NCBI RefSeq assembly: GCF_050434145.1
Contig: NZ_JBNPVX010000037.1
Location: forward strand, 1-30,034
Direction of reading: 5' to 3'
Length of the DNA stretch: 30,034 nucleotides
From: JAISST01 sp050434145
GTDB taxonomy: Bacteria > Fusobacteriota > Fusobacteriia > Fusobacteriales > Fusobacteriaceae
Of this stretch, positions 17,314-25,017 are shown piece after piece. The translations under genes were made by a program, and so were the position numbers. The notes under the pieces were generated by a model, which did no database searches, had not been told where the DNA came from, and saw only the letters and a list, made by a program, of their open reading frames with translations. Positions within the stretch are counted from its first letter, which is position 1; each line of letters begins with the position of its first letter.

Positions 17314-18059
17314 AAATTTCCCCTAGAGTTTCTTTTTAGTAATAATTTTTTCAAAATAACATTGGGTATTATTGATAAAAAGTTCATCAATATTTTCATT
17401 TTCTTTGGAAATATCACTTGATTTCTATTATCATCAATTGCCTTTATTATTCTATCTGCGGCTTCATCTTCAGATATGATAAATAGTTTTTTAGAAAGAT
17501 CATTATCATTTAATTCTCTCAATTTCAGAGTATCTACGTAGCCTGATATTATTGTCGTGACATTTATCCCAAAACTAGATAATGCTGTTCTATAAGCGTT
17601 CCCCAGCTCCATCACTACTTTTTTACATCTACTATATACAGAAGCCCCCTCATAATTAAGCAATGCAGCCACTGAAGACATTACTACCATATGACCTCGA
17701 TTATTGGTCAACATAATTTCTCTAGCACTTTCCAATGCATTGATTGTTCCAGCAATATTAGTTTTCAGCATACTAGATACTTGTTCTTTAGTATAAGGAT
17801 TTGTCCTATCATTTGCATAACTACCAGCCATAGCTATGATAATATCAAGATTACCTTGCGAAAAATCACTTACTTTTTTACTCAGCATCAATTTATCACA
17901 AACATCTACTTGATAAACAGAAAGATTTGGATGTTTTTCAATAGAATCAATTTTTTCTTTTGTTCTTCCACAAATCCCTACTTCATAGTCTTTGTCCAAA
18001 TATTTTTTTGCTAATGCAAGCCCTATGCCAGATGTCCCACCACATATGAAAACTTTCAT
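17310..18059 (-). CDS. Short-chain dehydrogenase/reductase
   Basis: A 249-residue classical SDR, usual length. Cofactor motif GGTSGIG at 7-13, with R32 in GRTKEK suggesting NADP preference; AMAG (76-79) in place of the usual NNAG; catalytic S128/S129, Y142 and K146 (Y-S-R-C-K). The last 25 residues are hydrophobic then basic (FLSIIPNVILKKLLLKRNSRG), as in SDRs that sit on membranes. The stop overlaps the ynbC start (ATGA), so the two proteins are translationally coupled, and the substrate is plausibly a lipid keto or hydroxy group. A ribosome site (AGGTGAT) precedes the ATG. E. coli ynbABCD has no SDR; its presence here is a lineage-specific addition. Confidence 0.87.
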   Translation of the reverse strand: MKVFICGGTSGIGLALAKKYLDKDYEVGICGRTKEKIDSIEKHPNLSVYQVDVCDKLMLSKKVSDFSQGNLDIIIAMAGSYANDRTNPYTKEQVSSMLKTNIAGTINALESAREIMLTNNRGHMVVMSSVAALLNYEGASVYSRCKKVVMELGNAYRTALSSFGINVTTIISGYVDTLKLRELNDNDLSKKLFIISEDEAADRIIKAIDDNRNQVIFPKKMKILMNFLSIIPNVILKKLLLKRNSRGNL

Positions 18060-18102
18060 AATATCACCTAATATAATTTTTTTAAATTTTTTGAAGTTTT
18101 CT

Positions 18103-19167
18103 TCAGTTATTCTTCTTTTCAGATAAAGCTCTCATCCCACGTTCATACCCATATGACCATTGGATATCTATATCTTCACAAAATTTTTCATAATTCTCTG
18201 GCAAATTTAATTCCACTTGAAATTTTGACCAATTTATTTTAGATGTTACATAATGACCTTTAAGTACATTAGGTACGTCAGTAGTGTCTATTATGTATTT
18301 AGGATTATACTTAGATATCTCAGATAATCTTTCATTTGGATCATATCCAAATACAGAATTCACAGCTAAGCTCTCTATATCCGTATATTTTTGCTTCTTT
18401 TCAATAGTGATGTCTTTAGAAATCATTTGGGCTATTTCTATAGGTACCAAATCAATTGCTCCACCTAAATAGTAATTATTATCATAATAAACTGGTCTAG
18501 TATAAAACATATCTGACATGGATATTCTTGCCGCTTTCAACAGTGATATATTGTCTATAATTTCTATCTTTGAATCTATTAAACTATTAAAAAATACATT
18601 TGATTCTTTATACTCACTTTCATCTATCTTTTTTCTTAATAAATTAGATGTATTTTCATCACTAAAAATAATTTTTTTATATAACTTTTTTCCACGGTTT
18701 TTTCTACCAACTTTATCTTTTCCAAATAATAATTTTGTTCCTAATATTACTATTGGAATGGATAACTCTATATTTTTTGACAATATTGGTAAATATTTTT
18801 CTAAATCTTCTGGCATATTTAATACATATTTATCAAAAATATCTTCTATATATTTTCCATTTGGGTTTTTTAATGCTCTAATTAAAAAATCACTCCCAAT
18901 TTTATATAATTTTTGTTCTTTAGTTAATTTTATAGAGCAAATGAAATCATATAGTTCACTAGATTGCATATATTCTTTTATTTTTTTGGAAGTACCAAAA
19001 GCAGATACAATCAAAGCTCCCATGGCTCCACCACAAGTTCCTATAATAATATCTGGACCTATATTTTTTTCAAGAAAAGCCGAATAAATCCCACCATAAA
19101 TACCAAATCTAGAACCACCACCTGAAAAAATCATTGCCAATTCATACTTATCTATAGTTTTATTCAT
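18103..19167 (-). CDS. Patatin-like protein with Cys in place of the catalytic Ser
   Basis: A 354-residue patatin-like protein, without signal peptide. The oxyanion motif is good: MIFSGGGSRFGIYGG (12-26). The nucleophile elbow, normally G-x-S-x-G, reads GTCGGAMGA with C45 (codon TGT at the position of Ser). The dyad motif, normally D-G-G/A, reads YLGGAIDLVP at 233-242, so Asp is replaced by L234. The rest of the layout (IGTCGGAMGALIVSAFG; ISMSDMFYTRPVYYDNNYYLGGAIDLVPIEIA) follows the fold. It may be inactive, or be a Cys-based acyltransferase or hydrolase. The ATG at 19167 has AAGGTG 6 bases before it. It lies 23 bases after the VanX-like gene and 43 before the SDR. Confidence 0.83.
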   Translation of the reverse strand: MNKTIDKYELAMIFSGGGSRFGIYGGIYSAFLEKNIGPDIIIGTCGGAMGALIVSAFGTSKKIKEYMQSSELYDFICSIKLTKEQKLYKIGSDFLIRALKNPNGKYIEDIFDKYVLNMPEDLEKYLPILSKNIELSIPIVILGTKLLFGKDKVGRKNRGKKLYKKIIFSDENTSNLLRKKIDESEYKESNVFFNSLIDSKIEIIDNISLLKAARISMSDMFYTRPVYYDNNYYLGGAIDLVPIEIAQMISKDITIEKKQKYTDIESLAVNSVFGYDPNERLSEISKYNPKYIIDTTDVPNVLKGHYVTSKINWSKFQVELNLPENYEKFCEDIDIQWSYGYERGMRALSEKKNN

Positions 19168-19190
19168 GAACACACCTTTTTATTGTATTT

Positions 19191-19931
19191 TTATATTGTT
19201 TTTTTCAGCTCAATATAATTTTTTGATTCTTTTTCTTTTGATTTATTCTCAGATACTGAAGATTTTTTCGTATTAGGAAAATTTTTAATTACAGGATATT
19301 TCACAGAATCTTTATAGTGCCACCATTCTCTTCTATATCCTTGAAACCCAACATTTTTCATAGCATTTTCCAAAATTAGTGCATTTTTTCTTTGTATCGG
19401 ACTTAAGTCATTGTAATTTCTGTCTGCTTTTTCATTGAATGTATCAAATTCTGTAGGCATTTCTATTTCTTGTCCATCTATAGTTACCATTGTAATATCT
19501 ACTGTATTTCCTAAACTATGTGGTGAATAGTATTTTGTTGGATTTACTACAAATCGCGAGTCATGACCTACTGCATCCCACAATTTAAATTGAGCTTCTA
19601 CTGGTCTATAAGCATCCCATATTTTCAAACTATATCCCAGTTTATTTAGTTCTTTTTGTACTGTCATTAGCTTTTTTACTGTTCCATATCTAAGATATGC
19701 ATCATAAAAATCATATATTTTTTCACCAGTAAAATTATCTTTTGTCGCATATTTTAGATCTATATAGATGTTTGGAATATAATCTTTCACATTGACTACG
19801 TCCTTATTAGAAAGCTTAGCACCATAAGCCAATGATACTGATATAAGAAAACTCATTAAGACTAATTTTAATCCATTTGATATTACTGTTTTGAACCTTT
19901 TAATCAACCACTTTACCTGCAGCTTTTGCAT
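19191..19931 (-). CDS. Secreted VanX-like D-Ala-D-Ala dipeptidase (peptidase M15D)
   Basis: A 246-residue zinc dipeptidase. The active site is complete: R109 in WDAYRP, zinc ligands H138 and D145 in SPHSLGNTVD, catalytic E202 and ligand H205 in EWWHYK. The N-terminus has a basic stretch then a hydrophobic segment (LKLVLMSFLISVSLAYGA, about 21-38), so it should be exported or membrane-anchored, unlike cytoplasmic VanX. The C-terminal 25 residues are low-complexity and Lys/Ser/Glu-rich. ATG at 19931 has AAAGGAG 9 bases upstream and lies inside the previous gene, a 32-base overlap in another frame. In this setting it probably acts on peptidoglycan-derived D-Ala dipeptides, not as a resistance gene: no vanHA, ddl or regulator is near. 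Confidence 0.88.
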   Translation of the reverse strand: MQKLQVKWLIKRFKTVISNGLKLVLMSFLISVSLAYGAKLSNKDVVNVKDYIPNIYIDLKYATKDNFTGEKIYDFYDAYLRYGTVKKLMTVQKELNKLGYSLKIWDAYRPVEAQFKLWDAVGHDSRFVVNPTKYYSPHSLGNTVDITMVTIDGQEIEMPTEFDTFNEKADRNYNDLSPIQRKNALILENAMKNVGFQGYRREWWHYKDSVKYPVIKNFPNTKKSSVSENKSKEKESKNYIELKKTI

Positions 19932-20376
19932 CTTGAAACTCCTTTGTTGCATTTTCTATTTCTTCTTTCATGTCAACTGATACTATTACATGAGATTTTA
20001 CACCTGTATTGTTTTTGGCAGCTTTAGTTGCAGCTTTTTCATCTACTTTTTTATCTGCATAAGTACCATGAGCAGCCATGTGTATTAATGAATTTCTCAT
20101 ATTCTTAGTGTTTCCAAATCCATTTCCATTAATATTAATATATAATACTCCACTTGAATTATCTACATACATAGATGATTCACCATCTGTACCATTTATA
20201 TATTTTATTTCATAAAAATCTTTGCCAAAACTGGACAAAGCTAGCTTAGCATATGCATTAACACCCATAATAAATTCTTTATTTATAACTATTGATTTTT
20301 TGGAAATTTTTCCAAAAGATACAGTTGTAAATAATCCAAATATCATACACAACATTAATATTTTTATTTTTTTCAT
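19900..20376 (-). CDS. Secreted protein of unknown function
   Basis: A 158-residue protein I do not recognise. A signal peptide is clear (MKKIKILMLCMIFGLFTTVSFG, cleavage near residue 22); the cysteine at 10 is inside the hydrophobic core and not a lipobox. The mature part is mixed alpha/beta with strands DFYEIKYING and SMYVDNSSGVLYINING, then NSLIHMAAHGTY (95-106) and a Lys/Ala-rich helix to the end (DMKEEIENATKEFQDAKAAGK). ATG at 20376 is preferred over one 14 codons upstream because AAAAGGGG lies just before it. Its 3' end overlaps the VanX-like gene by 32 bases, so the two are cotranscribed and probably both act in the periplasm. The first gene of the long minus-strand run. Confidence 0.75.
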   Translation of the reverse strand: MKKIKILMLCMIFGLFTTVSFGKISKKSIVINKEFIMGVNAYAKLALSSFGKDFYEIKYINGTDGESSMYVDNSSGVLYININGNGFGNTKNMRNSLIHMAAHGTYADKKVDEKAATKAAKNNTGVKSHVIVSVDMKEEIENATKEFQDAKAAGKVVD

Positions 20377-20720
20377 AACCAACCCCTTTTCTATTATTTT
20401 TCTAAAATATAAAGTCATATCTTTCTTTATATTTTTCCATTAAAATATTATTTTCTTCATAGAATAATAATACCTTCTCTATTTTAATATTATAATCTTT
20501 AAATTCATTATATGCAAATAAGTTTTTATGATATATTTTTTTATTTTTATAAGATACCTTAATTACTTATTTCTATTGTATTATTTTTATTTTTCTATTG
20601 AGACATATTCAAGATACATTCATATTGTATCATTAAATAAATATCTATCGTGATTAATATAAAATGATGACAAAAATGAAATTGCACACCATCCTTTTCC
20701 ATTTTAGGTATAGTCATAGA
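20377..20720. other. Upstream region of the long minus-strand run
   Basis: Very AT-rich. No open frame with a ribosome site, and I could not pick a convincing promoter for the genes below (TACAAT-like and TATAAT-like boxes occur on the minus strand but without a good -35). The terminator of the next gene begins at 20721. Confidence 0.5.
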
Positions 20721-20755
20721 AAGAAAAAGTCAGAATCTAAATCTGACTTTTTCTT
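20721..20755. terminator. Terminator after the 155-residue hypothetical gene
   Basis: A stem of 12-14 bp (AAGAAAAAGTCAGA / TCTGACTTTTTCTT) with a 7-base loop, placed 24 bases after the stop codon of the minus-strand gene. The stem itself supplies the T-rich tail on either strand. Confidence 0.88.
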
Positions 20756-20778
20756 TTAGCTAAATTATATTGCAATCT

Positions 20779-21246
20779 TTATTTAGAAAAAGATTTTTTA
20801 AAAAATTCTACAAACGGTGTAAATTCATCTACATAAGAAACATCTATCACATATCCACCCCAAGCTGTGGATGCAATTATGAAGAAATTAAATGGATCCC
20901 CTCCTAATGCTGGACAACTCACAGTGAAGCTTCCAGTTTGCTCCAAATATTTAGCTCTCTCACATTCGCTTTTTTTACAATAAATAGGTTTATCAAATTC
21001 CGAAAGTTCTGCATCAGTTGAAATTATCACCATTTCTGGATCCTCTCCACTACGATAACCTATTATATAATTGTAATATGTACGTATTTCTTTCAACAAT
21101 TTTTTTGTAGTAACCATATTCATCGCAGCAATAACTTCATAATCACCTCCATTTTCAACTTTGGAATTGAAAATATTGCGTATTTCTTCTTTTTTACCTT
21201 CACTCTTCGAGCCACCTAATCCCATTAACTTATCTAAAAATCCCAT
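20779..21246 (-). CDS. Hypothetical cytoplasmic protein
   Basis: A 155-residue protein I do not recognise. There is no signal peptide or membrane segment. It begins MGFLDKLMGLGGSKSEGKK, an amphipathic helix with a flexible linker, as seen in small stress or tellurite-type proteins, and continues with a mixed alpha/beta domain. Four cysteines occur, including CKKSEC (about 90-95) and SCPALGGDPF (about 109-118). The start has a strong AGGAGGT 7 bases upstream. It is monocistronic, between its own terminator (20721-20755) and the terminator of the next transcript (21418-21444). Confidence 0.72.
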   Translation of the reverse strand: MGFLDKLMGLGGSKSEGKKEEIRNIFNSKVENGGDYEVIAAMNMVTTKKLLKEIRTYYNYIIGYRSGEDPEMVIISTDAELSEFDKPIYCKKSECERAKYLEQTGSFTVSCPALGGDPFNFFIIASTAWGGYVIDVSYVDEFTPFVEFFKKSFSK

Positions 21247-21404
21247 AATTAAAACCTCCTATTCAATTTTTTATGAATTTATTTTTATTATTTATAAATA
21301 TTACATAAGAAATATATTTAATTAATTATGCTATTTTATACATATTATTATAACATTTTTCAATTAAAAATTCAAATAATAATAGTTTACTTTATTTTAT
21401 ATTC

Positions 21405-21444
21405 CAATTAAAAAGAAACCTATCTTTAATAAATAAAGTTAGGT
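21405..21444 (-). terminator. Terminator of the DUF6282-MatC transcript
   Basis: ACCTATCTTTA (21418-21428) and TAAAGTTAGGT (21434-21444) pair at 10 of 11 positions around a 5-base loop. On the minus strand the stem is followed by TTTCTTTTTAA. Confidence 0.8.
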
Positions 21445-21494
21445 CTCTATACAACAAAAATTAAGAAGAGTGAACAAGTTAATATATAAATTAT

Positions 21495-22793
21495 CTATAA
21501 TACCATTAATAATATTAATGCAGCAATCATTCCACCAGTTACACAAATTGGTATTCCTTTAAATAATAATTGTGAAAATAGTTTATTTCTTTCTTCTTCA
21601 GTAGAACAAGAACCCAAAATAAGACTTCCACCTGAAGAAAATGGGGAAATAGAACTAGCTTGAGCTCCTACTATAATTGCTGTAAATAACAATGCTGGAT
21701 TTAACCCAGTGTTAGCAGCAATGCCAGGTACTATTGGAAATAATGCAGGACAAACCACCCCTAATGTACTACTAAAGAATGACATACAACCTGCTATTAT
21801 TGCTAAAACAAATGGAAGTATAAATGTAGGAATGTTTGTTTGAACCCATGATGAAAGCATATCAATAGTTCCAGCTTTGATCGCTACTTGAATCAACATT
21901 CCGACTCCACATATCATTATCAAAGTATTCCATGGTACTTTAGCTATAACATCTTTTTGAGGGGCTAATTTTATCATGAAAGCTACTATAGAAAATATTA
22001 TAGCTATTAACCCTATATCAATTTTTGAATTAACAAATTTTATAACTTCACTATTTGGTGTTATATTACTCAGAATTGGAAAAATTAATATTAACGATAT
22101 CATTGCAAATATTAAATATAAATTTTTCTTTTGAGTCTCATCAAAAGCTTCTGGTTTTGCCATATCTATTTTTACATTTTCGTTACTATCCTTCTTAGTA
22201 AAAAATATCAATACAGAAATTACTACTATTGGTAAAATAAATGTTGCAGAAAAAATTGATGTTGCAAAAGAAAAAGACTTTTCTTGATATCCAGCATTAT
22301 CAATTAATCCTCTGAATATAATACCACTAGCACTAGTCATAAAATTTGCCCCTGCTAAAGCACCATAATTAACAGATATTGCTCCCACAATTTCATTCAT
22401 TCCTGTTTTCTTGCACAACATTAATGTTAAAGGTGCAAAAAATGCAAGTACAGAAAAATATCCAGCACCTAATCCAGCAACAAGAGTTGCTGCAAAATAT
22501 ATAACCAGTGGTAGGATAATAGGAAATTTTCTACAAGAGTAGAGAAGCTTCATTGCAAGTTTTTCCAAAGTTCCATTAACCAACGCAAAATTATAAAATA
22601 ATGATACTGAAAAAATAACAAAGAAAATGCTGATTGGCCACATTTTGATTACATCAGCAGGTTTTAATTTTAAGAAAAAACACCCTATTATATATGCAAA
22701 TGCTATTGCAAAAAAACCTGTATTAATATTTGTAATATATCCTAATGTTATAGCAATAACTATTGCCAAAATTACTAAAATACTTATATTCAT
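21495..22793 (-). CDS. MatC-like dicarboxylate carrier / SLC13-type permease
   Basis: A 432-residue transporter with about 11-12 hydrophobic segments. The N-terminus (ILVILAIVIAITLGYITNINTGFFAIAFA) matches the MatC N-terminal domain (PF07158), and ASGIIFRGLIDNAGY, FSSTLGVVCPALFP and SSISPFSSGGSLILG are the re-entrant loop motifs of the ion-transporter superfamily. Members import malonate or other small dicarboxylates or organic acids, usually with Na+ or H+. The hydrophilic loop KKDSNENVKIDMAKPEAFDETQKKN separates two halves. It follows the DUF6282 gene after 10 bases, with TAGGAGTG before its ATG, so substrate and hydrolase are likely linked. Specific substrate unknown. Confidence 0.87.
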   Translation of the reverse strand: MNISILVILAIVIAITLGYITNINTGFFAIAFAYIIGCFFLKLKPADVIKMWPISIFFVIFSVSLFYNFALVNGTLEKLAMKLLYSCRKFPIILPLVIYFAATLVAGLGAGYFSVLAFFAPLTLMLCKKTGMNEIVGAISVNYGALAGANFMTSASGIIFRGLIDNAGYQEKSFSFATSIFSATFILPIVVISVLIFFTKKDSNENVKIDMAKPEAFDETQKKNLYLIFAMISLILIFPILSNITPNSEVIKFVNSKIDIGLIAIIFSIVAFMIKLAPQKDVIAKVPWNTLIMICGVGMLIQVAIKAGTIDMLSSWVQTNIPTFILPFVLAIIAGCMSFFSSTLGVVCPALFPIVPGIAANTGLNPALLFTAIIVGAQASSISPFSSGGSLILGSCSTEEERNKLFSQLLFKGIPICVTGGMIAALILLMVL

Positions 22794-22803
22794 AATATCA
22801 CTC

Positions 22804-23661
22804 CTATTTTATACCTAATAATTTACTCGGTATTTCTTTAGTCATATAATCTAACTGTTCCTGTGTTACTCCATTATCAAATAAATATTGCACATATTCT
22901 CCCAAAGCAATTTCCCATGGGGGATTTTCTATCTGCCCTCCATCTGTATCTACCATCACATTTTTATATCCGACTTTATTTATAATTTCTAGATTATCTG
23001 CCAAGTTACTTTTGTATACCCCACCGCCCATAGGTTGTGCAAAACATCGCTCTAAAATAACATCATAATCTTTTACAATTCTTACTTGATCTTCATGTGA
23101 CATGCCTACCACCCAAAATTCTGGGTGAGTTACCACTATTTTTCTGACTCCAAGATTTCGTGCAGCCTCTACCACAGGAAAAATTTCTTCTGGAGAAAGA
23201 TGACCAGTTCCTAAAACTACATCATAATCTTTTATCAATTCAAATATTTCTTTCAAGGGTTTCAAAATTTTCATATTAGAATCTAGACATTCTATTCCAC
23301 CAGTCTGCCCATTTTTAGCAATTTGATTTTTTGCATGAGTAGTAGGTAGCCATATAACTTTAGCACCCATTTTTAATGCTGTTTCTACAGCAATTGGATT
23401 TAAACCTCCTACAGCATTGTTTAAAGTAATACTTCCATACATAATAAAATCGTTACTTGCTTTATGTATTATTTTATTATACTCATTGCATAAAAAAGCT
23501 CTGTCAGTCGTAGACCCATGATGAGACTTTAATACAATCCCTTTTGCCCCTGCATTAACTCCAGCATCTAGCATCTGAAAATCAGTATATCTCCTTTCTC
23601 TTATGTCAGGACTTGAATGTACATGCATGTCATAGACACCTTTTAAAGAGACCTTGTTCAT
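22804..23661 (-). CDS. DUF6282 family metal-dependent hydrolase (amidohydrolase-like)
   Basis: A 285-residue cytoplasmic protein with TIM-barrel character. Metal-ligand candidates are well placed: D11-M-H13-V-H15 at the first strand, K45 with H47/H48 in LKSHHGS, H154 in GTGHLS, H179 in VTHPEF and D238/D240 in VDTDGG. The HxH start plus later His and Asp follow the amidohydrolase/PHP pattern; the full string matches, from memory, the DUF6282 family. The chemistry is probably hydrolysis of a C-N or C-O bond in a small organic acid, imported by the MatC-type carrier encoded 10 bases downstream. Ribosome site AAGGAGG precedes the ATG. A possible operator lies 46 bases upstream at 23707-23721. Confidence 0.82.
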   Translation of the reverse strand: MNKVSLKGVYDMHVHSSPDIRERRYTDFQMLDAGVNAGAKGIVLKSHHGSTTDRAFLCNEYNKIIHKASNDFIMYGSITLNNAVGGLNPIAVETALKMGAKVIWLPTTHAKNQIAKNGQTGGIECLDSNMKILKPLKEIFELIKDYDVVLGTGHLSPEEIFPVVEAARNLGVRKIVVTHPEFWVVGMSHEDQVRIVKDYDVILERCFAQPMGGGVYKSNLADNLEIINKVGYKNVMVDTDGGQIENPPWEIALGEYVQYLFDNGVTQEQLDYMTKEIPSKLLGIK

Positions 23662-23706
23662 AATATTCCTCCTTGTAAATTTATTTTATATCAAATCTAA
23701 AAACTC

Positions 23707-23721
23707 TAAACATCTTGTTTA
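23707..23721. promoter_or_regulatory. Candidate operator upstream of the DUF6282-MatC operon
   Basis: A perfect inverted repeat TAAACA-TCT-TGTTTA, 46 bases before the start codon. The promoter itself is not clear (best minus-strand -10 is TATAAA, weak -35), and no regulator gene is adjacent. Confidence 0.5.
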
Positions 23722-24118
23722 TGTTAATTTTTTAGATTTTATAACAATTAGAGTATTGAAATTTAATTTTTAATAACATTTTTGATATTGATATTTTTCA
23801 CCTATTTTTCTAGCACAACAACTAATTACTTCACTATAATAGTATATTTTTTTATTTTATAAAATTTAATCTATTTTTTAATATTCCAAAATTATGTAAT
23901 CACTTGCAATTTAGAAAGACTATATTTATTTTTTTAGATTTTCTCTCACAATAAAGTATAATACAATACAAGTCATAATTCAAATATCAAATTTTATATG
24001 AAAGATATAACAAAAACATTATAAAGTTTTTTCTTCCAGCAATTACTATTCTATTGCTATTTAAGGGTTTAATAATAATATCAATAAAAATAAATTTTTA
24101 TAATTTTTTTTCATATAA
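23722..24118. other. AT-rich intergenic stretch
   Basis: Apart from the candidate operator and the terminator of the next gene, I see no gene, repeat or other structure in this region. Confidence 0.5.
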
Positions 24119-24158
24119 AAAAGTGCATTATCAAATCACATAATCTGAAATGCACTTT
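24119..24158 (-). terminator. Terminator of the MliC-like gene
   Basis: AAAGTGCATT (24120-24129) pairs with AATGCACTTT (24149-24158) over 10 bp. The 19-base loop can form a small inner stem. On the minus strand six T follow. Confidence 0.85.
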
Positions 24159-24195
24159 ATTTTTATTAGCTATACCTTAATTAATCGCTAAAATT

Positions 24196-24810
24196 TTATT
24201 TATTCACTTCTTTCACTTTTATTCCTTTTCCATTATTCAGAATTAAAATTACCTCTCCATTTTTAATATGTATACTGACACCACTATCATTTGTCAATTT
24301 CATTCCACTTGCAGCTGGTACTCTTTTTAATGCATAAACAACTTCAGAATTGTCCATTAATTTAGCTGTTTCCCAATTATCATTAGTCACTAGTGTGATC
24401 TTTAAATTGTTGCCACCCACAAAGATAATCGCCTGATTCAAAGTAGCATTTTGAATAAATGTTCTATCATAAACTATTCTATCTTTACCTATTAGTCTAT
24501 TGACTCTTACTATTATATTTATATTTTTTTGGTTTTGTGTTTCATTTAATACAAATTCTTTTAAAGGAACAATTGCATTATCATAATCAAAACTTTTGAT
24601 ATTACGCCCAATCTCTATTTTCATATTTACATGTTCTTCAAAAATATCTACATCATAATCTTTTATTTTTAACTCTTTTTCTCTATCATTTAACACTTTA
24701 TATTGATCTTTCAGCGTATTTCTTATTCTATCTTCTAAAACATTCTTTTCTGTATTAGCAAAATTCCAAAAACTCACAAATAATATTAACACTGATACTA
24801 TTTTTTTCAT
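24196..24810 (-). CDS. Secreted protein with C-terminal MliC-like (lysozyme inhibitor) domain
   Basis: A 204-residue exported protein. The signal peptide is MKKIVSVLILFVSFWNFA, without a lipobox cysteine. Residues 20-130 form a domain that I do not recognise, rich in beta strands and charged residues (ILNDREKELKIKDYDVDIFEEHV). Residues about 135-200 match the MliC fold: a strand pair, then VPAASGMKLTNDSGVSIHIKNGEVILIL, where S168 in AASG and K183 are at the places that contact the c-type lysozyme active site in MliC. Two cysteines usual in MliC are absent. The start at 24810 has AGGGG 9 bases upstream, and the ATG three codons earlier is too close. Likely a periplasmic or surface lysozyme inhibitor; moderate certainty. 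Confidence 0.75.
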   Translation of the reverse strand: MKKIVSVLILFVSFWNFANTEKNVLEDRIRNTLKDQYKVLNDREKELKIKDYDVDIFEEHVNMKIEIGRNIKSFDYDNAIVPLKEFVLNETQNQKNINIIVRVNRLIGKDRIVYDRTFIQNATLNQAIIFVGGNNLKITLVTNDNWETAKLMDNSEVVYALKRVPAASGMKLTNDSGVSIHIKNGEVILILNNGKGIKVKEVNK

Positions 24811-25017
24811 AAAAACCATCCCCTAAGCCTGAAGTAAATCAATATTTACCAAAAGAAAAGTAATAGTCAAATTTTTCAACCTTCATTCATTTAGACTTTA
24901 TTTTGGACTAGTTAGTTTAATATTATTATGAAAATTAGGAATTTTTGAAATTATTATTTTATAGTTTTATAATTTTTTAACATAAAAATTATGCCAAATA
25001 AAAGGATAAAATTATTA

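Noticed and set aside
18518..19087. A 189-codon plus-strand frame
   Set aside because: It is antisense to the patatin-like gene, lacks a ribosome site and has no domain; the minus-strand gene has clear motifs.
19191..19931. Glycopeptide resistance locus
   Set aside because: Only a VanX-like dipeptidase is present, with an export signal; no ligase, dehydrogenase or two-component genes are near.
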